This document shows, one piece after another, positions 59,977-64,000 of a stretch of DNA of 64,000 bases. Position numbers and translations under genes: made by a program. Below the pieces are notes generated by a model, which did no database searches, was not told the origin of the DNA, and saw nothing but the letters and a program-made list of their open reading frames with translations. How positions within the stretch are numbered: position 1 is the first letter of the stretch; each line of letters opens with the position of its first letter. The DNA is taken from contig DGAU01000022.1 in NCBI GenBank assembly GCA_002384055.1, positions 10,501 to 74,500 of the forward strand, written 5' to 3'. The DNA comes from Flavobacteriaceae bacterium UBA4022. GTDB lineage: Bacteria > Bacteroidota > Bacteroidia > Flavobacteriales > Flavobacteriaceae.

Positions 59977-61533
59977 ATGGAATCTGTATCAAAAAAAATC
60001 GCCTATCCCAGCCGTACGAGCCAAGTTATTTCTTTAGAAAAAGGAAAAATACCTCCGCAAGCCACTGAATTAGAAGAAGTTGTGCTGGGCGCTATGATGA
60101 TCGACAAGAAAGGTGTTGATGAGGTTATTGACATTTTGCATGCCGATGTTTTTTACAAGGAAGCCCACCAACATATTTTTGAGGCTATTTTTGTTTTATT
60201 CCAAACCAGTCAGCCTGTCGACTTATTAACCGTAGCGGCTCAACTCAAAAAAGAAAAGCGACTGGATATCGTTGGAGGAGAATTTTACTTGATTCAGCTC
60301 ACCCAAAAGGTGTCTTCTTCGGCACATATTGAATTTCATGCGCGGATCATATTACAGAAGTACATTCAGCGGAGTTTGATCAAAATCTCCAACGAAATCA
60401 TTGAAGATGCTTATGACGAGGGTACCGATGTTTTTGATCTTTTGGATAATGCAGAATCCAAATTGTACGAAGTTACTCAAGGTAACCTTAAGCGGAGCTC
60501 GGAAACGGCTCAGAGTTTAGTCATCCAAGCCAAAAAACGCATCGAAGAAATTGCCAATCGTGAAGGTCTTTCAGGTATTCCAACGGGCTTTAGTCGTGTG
60601 GATAAGCTCACCTCGGGATGGCAGCCTAGTGATTTGATCATTATTGCGGCACGTCCTGGTATGGGTAAGACGGCATTGACCTTATCCATGGCACGTAATA
60701 TGGCTGTAGAATTTAATATTCCTGTGGCATTTTTTTCCTTAGAGATGTCATCGGTTCAATTAATTACCCGTCTGATTTCTTCAGAAACAGGTTTGTCATC
60801 CGAAAAATTAAGAACAGGTCAGCTCGAAAAGCACGAATGGGAACAACTCAATGTTAAGGTCAAAAGCCTTGAAAAAGCGCCACTGTTTATTGACGACACA
60901 CCGGCCTTATCTATTTTTGACTTGCGTGCCAAAGCACGTCGTTTGGCCTCTCAGCATGGTATCAAGCTGATCATGGTAGATTACCTTCAGCTGATGACAG
61001 CAGGAGGGACACAGAAAGGGGGCAATAGAGAACAGGAGATTTCTACCATCTCTCGAAATCTTAAGGCGCTCGCCAAAGAACTTAATGTTCCTGTGATTGC
61101 GCTTTCTCAATTATCTCGTGCGGTTGAAACCCGTGGAGGAAGTAAACGACCAATTCTTAGTGATTTGAGAGAGTCCGGAGCCATTGAACAAGATGCGGAT
61201 ATCGTTTCGTTCATCTATCGTCCAGAATACTACAAAATTGATGAGTGGGATGATGAAGAGCGTTCGCCAACGGAAGGTCAGGCGGAGTTTATTGTCGCCA
61301 AACACCGAAACGGGGGATTGGACGAAATACGATTGAAATTTGTGGGTCATTTAGGGCGTTTCGAAAACCTCGAAACCTATGATTATCCTACGGAGATCCA
61401 TTCCAGAATGAATGACGCGGCCAATGACGACAGTTTTAAGCCAAATCATTACCCAACAACCGACGAGGCCTTCGGAAGCACTATGAATGAAGGATCGTCT
61501 GGTGTCCATCCAGATGATGACATCCCATTTTAG
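59977..61533 (+). CDS. dnaB: Replicative DNA helicase DnaB
   Basis: 518 residues from ATG 59977 (MESVSKKIAYPS); the frame is open further upstream to 59914, but family members start near ISLEKGKIPPQATELEEVV as here. N-terminal primase-binding domain about 30-170; RecA-like core with Walker A ARPGMGKTA, IMVDYLQLM (Walker B), SQLSRAVETRG and the arginine-finger region. C-terminal tail acidic. It unwinds DNA at the replication fork. A 15-bp perfect palindrome lies at 59894-59908 in its 167-bp upstream gap. Confidence 0.96.
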   Translation: MESVSKKIAYPSRTSQVISLEKGKIPPQATELEEVVLGAMMIDKKGVDEVIDILHADVFYKEAHQHIFEAIFVLFQTSQPVDLLTVAAQLKKEKRLDIVGGEFYLIQLTQKVSSSAHIEFHARIILQKYIQRSLIKISNEIIEDAYDEGTDVFDLLDNAESKLYEVTQGNLKRSSETAQSLVIQAKKRIEEIANREGLSGIPTGFSRVDKLTSGWQPSDLIIIAARPGMGKTALTLSMARNMAVEFNIPVAFFSLEMSSVQLITRLISSETGLSSEKLRTGQLEKHEWEQLNVKVKSLEKAPLFIDDTPALSIFDLRAKARRLASQHGIKLIMVDYLQLMTAGGTQKGGNREQEISTISRNLKALAKELNVPVIALSQLSRAVETRGGSKRPILSDLRESGAIEQDADIVSFIYRPEYYKIDEWDDEERSPTEGQAEFIVAKHRNGGLDEIRLKFVGHLGRFENLETYDYPTEIHSRMNDAANDDSFKPNHYPTTDEAFGSTMNEGSSGVHPDDDIPF

Positions 61534-61591
61534 ATGAATGATATACAACGACTCCAAAGTACGGCTGTGCGTTATGATGTATCTTAGAGGC

Positions 61592-62851
61592 ATGCGTGAA
61601 ATTGTCCTTTTCTTGATTCTATTTTTTACACTGCAACAGGCCAGGGCAGACTATGTTTTGCTGCCTATGGACGCCCAAGGACAAACCCAGCATTTAAAGG
61701 CCTATGGGGTCACTTATTGGGTGCTTGATCAGCAGTACAAAGTTCAATGGCTGCTGAATTACCGAGGTGGTTCCTTTCTTTTACCCGATACTGAGGATAT
61801 CCGCCGCGAGTGCAAAATTCGTGGTGTGACTTTTGAATTGTTAAATGAAGCACAGGCCAGTCAAATCTTGAGTTATATCGAGAGCCCTTCGCAAAACATG
61901 GAGGCTGTTCGCCTAGAAAAGGCACCAAAGATCGCGGTTTATGCGCCACCGGGCATTCAGCCATGGGATGATGCTGTAACGATGGTGCTGACCTATGCCG
62001 AGATTCCCTATACCGTGATCTACGATGAGGCTGTTTTGGGTGATGAATTACTGCTTTATGATTGGTTGCATTTGCACCATGAGGACTTTACGGGTCAATA
62101 CGGTAAGTTTTATCGCGCATACCGCATGGCGCCCTGGTATATTCAGCAAAAAGAACAGGCAGAAGCATTAGCAAAAACCCTTGGTTATGACAAGGTTTCC
62201 GAAGCCAAACGCGCCGTTGCTTTAAAAATAAGAGATTATGTGGTGGGTGGTGGCTTTATGTTTGCTATGTGCAGTGCCACAGATAGTTTTGATATCGCAC
62301 TTGCCGCACAGCAACTGGACATCTGTGAGACCATGTTTGATGGAGACCCGAGCAGCTCAAATTACGCCAGTAAAATTGATTTTGGTCAGACGTTTGCTTT
62401 TACCAATTTCAGCCTCGAAAGGGATCCAATGGTTTATGAATTTTCGAGTATCGATATGACCAGCCGCCGCAAGGTTGATCGGGAGCAGGATTACTTTTCA
62501 TTAATGGATTACAGTGCCAAGTGGGATCCTATTCCGTGTATGCTGGTACAAAACCACACCTCACTAGTGAAAGGCTTTATGGGGCAGACGACTTCTTTCG
62601 CTAGAGATGAGGTAAAACCCAATGTATTGGTCATGGGGGCCAACGCCATCAATGGAGAAGCGCGCTACATTCATGGAATTAGGGGCAAGGGCTTCTTTAC
62701 GTTTTATGGTGGTCACGACCCAGAAGATTATCAGCACCGAGTAGGTGATGCCAAAACAGAACTTGCGCTGCATCCAAATTCACCAGGATATCGACTGATC
62801 CTGAACAATGTTTTGTTTCCTGCCGCTAAGAAAAAGAAACAAAAGACCTAA
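61592..62851 (+). CDS. Conserved exported protein, often labelled asparagine synthetase B
   Basis: 419 residues from ATG 61592 (MREIVLFLILFFTLQQARA signal peptide); in-frame ATGs at 61538 and 61577 would precede the signal. DYVLLPMDAQGQTQHLKAYG and WLLNYRGGSFLLPD are the conserved start in Bacteroidota. There is no glutaminase or synthetase domain visible, so the common database name appears wrong. Middle part HLHHEDFTGQYGKFY and GGFMFAMCSATDSFDIALAA hints at a ThuA/class I glutamine amidotransferase-like fold. Function unknown. Confidence 0.75.
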   Translation: MREIVLFLILFFTLQQARADYVLLPMDAQGQTQHLKAYGVTYWVLDQQYKVQWLLNYRGGSFLLPDTEDIRRECKIRGVTFELLNEAQASQILSYIESPSQNMEAVRLEKAPKIAVYAPPGIQPWDDAVTMVLTYAEIPYTVIYDEAVLGDELLLYDWLHLHHEDFTGQYGKFYRAYRMAPWYIQQKEQAEALAKTLGYDKVSEAKRAVALKIRDYVVGGGFMFAMCSATDSFDIALAAQQLDICETMFDGDPSSSNYASKIDFGQTFAFTNFSLERDPMVYEFSSIDMTSRRKVDREQDYFSLMDYSAKWDPIPCMLVQNHTSLVKGFMGQTTSFARDEVKPNVLVMGANAINGEARYIHGIRGKGFFTFYGGHDPEDYQHRVGDAKTELALHPNSPGYRLILNNVLFPAAKKKKQKT

Positions 62852-62884
62852 AAAAAAACACCCACTAAAATAGTGGGTGTTTTA
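62852..62884. terminator. Bidirectional terminator between the exported protein gene and rplT
   Basis: AACACCCACTA (62857-62867) and TAGTGGGTGTT (62871-62881), 11-bp stem with loop AAA, flanked by A9 and T4. On - it ends the infC-rpmI-rplT transcript. Confidence 0.93.
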
Positions 62885-62918
62885 AGCGAAATAGGTTGTT
62901 TGAAATTGGCCTAAGCCT

Positions 62919-63263
62919 TTACTTTACTTTGTTCACAATGGCGGTAAACGCCTCAGAGTGGTTCATCGCCAAATCGGCAAGGACCTTACGGTTCAATTCG
63001 ATGTCATGGGCTTTTAATTTACCTATTAACTGAGAATAAGATAATCCGTGTAAACGAGCACCCGCATTGATACGAGTGATCCATAAGGCACGGAATGTGC
63101 GTTTCTTTGCTCTACGGTCTCTATAGGCATACTGCATGGCTTTTTCTACTGCATTCTTAGCAACAGTCCATACATTTTTACGGCGTCCAAAGTATCCTTT
63201 GGCTTGCTTGATAATTTTTTTTCTTCTTGCGCGTTTCGCGACTGAGTTTACTGATCTTGGCAT
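62919..63263 (-). CDS. rplT: 50S ribosomal protein L20
   Basis: 114 residues, very basic. MPRSVNSVAKRARRKKIIKQ, GYFGRRKNVWTVAKNAVEKA and RDRRAKKRTFRALWITRINA are textbook L20. Third gene of infC-rpmI-rplT; in many bacteria L20 represses this operon through its mRNA. Ends at the bidirectional terminator. Confidence 0.98.
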   Translation of the reverse strand: MPRSVNSVAKRARRKKIIKQAKGYFGRRKNVWTVAKNAVEKAMQYAYRDRRAKKRTFRALWITRINAGARLHGLSYSQLIGKLKAHDIELNRKVLADLAMNHSEAFTAIVNKVK

Positions 63264-63354
63264 AATTTTTTTGTTTTTTGTAGAAGGCGGTTAATTGATT
63301 AACACTTTGTAAGGCCTAACTCCAGGGTTATAAAATAGTTTAACCGGAATACAA

Positions 63355-63552
63355 TTACTTCAAACGAAGCATTTGTTTCACATTGCTCTCGTCACTCTTG
63401 TGCACTACGGTGTCATGAGTAAGAGCGAGCTTACGTTTTTTGGACTTCTTCGTCAGAATGTGACTTTTAAACGCATGCTTTCTTTTAATTTTACCCGTAC
63501 CCGTCAGCTTAAAGCGTTTCTTGGCACTGGATTTTGTTTTTTGCTTGGGCAT
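63355..63552 (-). CDS. rpmI: 50S ribosomal protein L35
   Basis: 65 residues, basic. MPKQKTKSSAKKRFKLTGTG and KRKHAFKSHILTKKSKKRK are diagnostic. Lies between infC (57 nt upstream) and rplT (91 nt downstream). An L20-binding hairpin may lie in either gap, but none was recognised. Confidence 0.97.
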   Translation of the reverse strand: MPKQKTKSSAKKRFKLTGTGKIKRKHAFKSHILTKKSKKRKLALTHDTVVHKSDESNVKQMLRLK

Positions 63553-63609
63553 TGTTCTTTTAATTTAAATTATTTCGCTTTATATAAAAAGGGACCTAAC
63601 GTCACCGAA

Positions 63610-64000
63610 TTATTTCTTTTTGGGGGCAATGAACATTGTCATGCGTTTCCCTTCTAACTTAGGCATGGACTCTACCTTACCAAACTCTTCCAATTCTTGC
63701 GCTAAACGCAACAAAAGAATTTCACCTTGGTCTTTATAAATGATAGAACGTCCTTTAAAGAAAACATAAGCCTTTAATTTGGCGCCTTCTTTCAAAAACT
63801 TTTCACCATGTTTCTTTTTAAAGTCATAATCATGGTCATCTGTATTGGGACCAAATCTTATTTCTTTAATCACGACCTTAGACGCTTTGGCCTTTAATAC
63901 TTTTTCCCGTTTCTTCTGTTCATAAACGAACTTCTTATAGTCCATTATCTTACAAACAGGTGGTTCTGCATTTGGTGAAATCTCAACAAGGTCTAATTCT
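63610..64000 (-). CDS. infC: Translation initiation factor IF-3, partial (5' end outside window)
   Basis: The frame runs off the window end; 129 residues are visible, starting ELDLVEISPNAEPPVCKIMD (end of the N-terminal domain) and continuing through the interdomain helix (KKFVYEQKKREK) and C-terminal domain (EIRFGPNTDDHDYDFK, AYVFFKGRSIIYKDQG). An internal ATG at 63943 is not the true start because the upstream codons match IF-3. IF-3 keeps 30S subunits free and checks initiator tRNA. Confidence 0.97.
   Translation of the reverse strand, partial: ELDLVEISPNAEPPVCKIMDYKKFVYEQKKREKVLKAKASKVVIKEIRFGPNTDDHDYDFKKKHGEKFLKEGAKLKAYVFFKGRSIIYKDQGEILLLRLAQELEEFGKVESMPKLEGKRMTMFIAPKKK

Overview
The window is a gene-dense stretch of a Bacteroidota chromosome, almost certainly Flavobacteriia/Flavobacteriaceae. 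Evidence for this is the type IX secretion sorting domain and PorV-like protein, promoters of the TTTG-N19to23-TAnnTTTG type, the near absence of Shine-Dalgarno sites, a zeaxanthin-type carotenoid operon with a TIGR03462-type lycopene cyclase, split transketolase, fused isobutyryl-CoA mutase, and several families largely confined to this group (DUF4920, LETM1-related, DUF2795 and DUF1684 proteins). Base composition looks moderate (mid to upper 40s % GC by eye). I do not name a genus. No prophage, insertion sequence, CRISPR array or rRNA operon was seen; there are two tRNA genes.

Layout. 1-10.5 kb: end of IcmF, a helical protein of unknown function, an Lrp/AsnC regulator with a strong palindromic operator, FluC, an M49 peptidase, IlvE, MnmD, and grpE-dnaJ with its own promoter and two terminators. 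10.7-18.2 kb: an ABC-2 exporter pair, an MscS channel, an NtrC-like protein without a DNA-binding domain, an M28 peptidase, a MATE exporter and a small acidic protein. 18.2-22.7 kb: an envelope glycolipid locus (PAP2 phosphatase, ArnT-like GT39, LAB_N membrane protein, GT2, nucleotide-sugar epimerase). 22.7-30.2 kb: MeaB, a T9SS cargo with HAF-like repeats, SecA, DUF2795, cobalamin adenosyltransferase and an unlisted 48-residue membrane protein. 30.2-37.2 kb: a LolD-like ATPase, a methyltransferase, an ABC-F ATPase, a truncated lipoprotein gene, a DUF4105/Lnb-like protein with PorV-like partner, and PssA. 37.2-40.1 kb: a four-gene kdsD-tatC-CMD-lptB operon. 40.3-45.2 kb: RecQ, a LETM1-related protein and a DUF4331 pair. 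45.2-50.1 kb: a CarH-like MerR regulator with crtI-crtB-crtZ-crtY-tspO. 50.1-51.0 kb: a wrecked acyltransferase gene and tRNA-Lys/tRNA-Leu. 51-64 kb: housekeeping genes (aroK, S4 protein, FKBP-type lipoprotein, transketolase, tgt, LptF/G-like, accA, dnaB) and the rplT-rpmI-infC operon, cut by the window end.

Themes. (1) Cobalamin: IcmF, MeaB, PduO-type adenosyltransferase and a CarH-like regulator whose predicted lower-ligand His is present but whose light-switch His is replaced. (2) Envelope building: KdsD, LptB, LptF/G, the lipid glycosylation locus, PssA, TatC, SecA and T9SS parts. (3) Loss of structural zinc sites: DnaJ keeps one of two zinc centres, and RecQ, Tgt and the SecA tail lack the usual Cys ligands, while the catalytic zinc peptidases keep theirs. 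No wholly new multi-gene system was recognised. The best leads are the HTH-less GAFTSA response regulator, the serial zinc-site loss, the altered CarH-like sensor, the lipid glycosylation locus and the Lnb-like/PorV-like pair.
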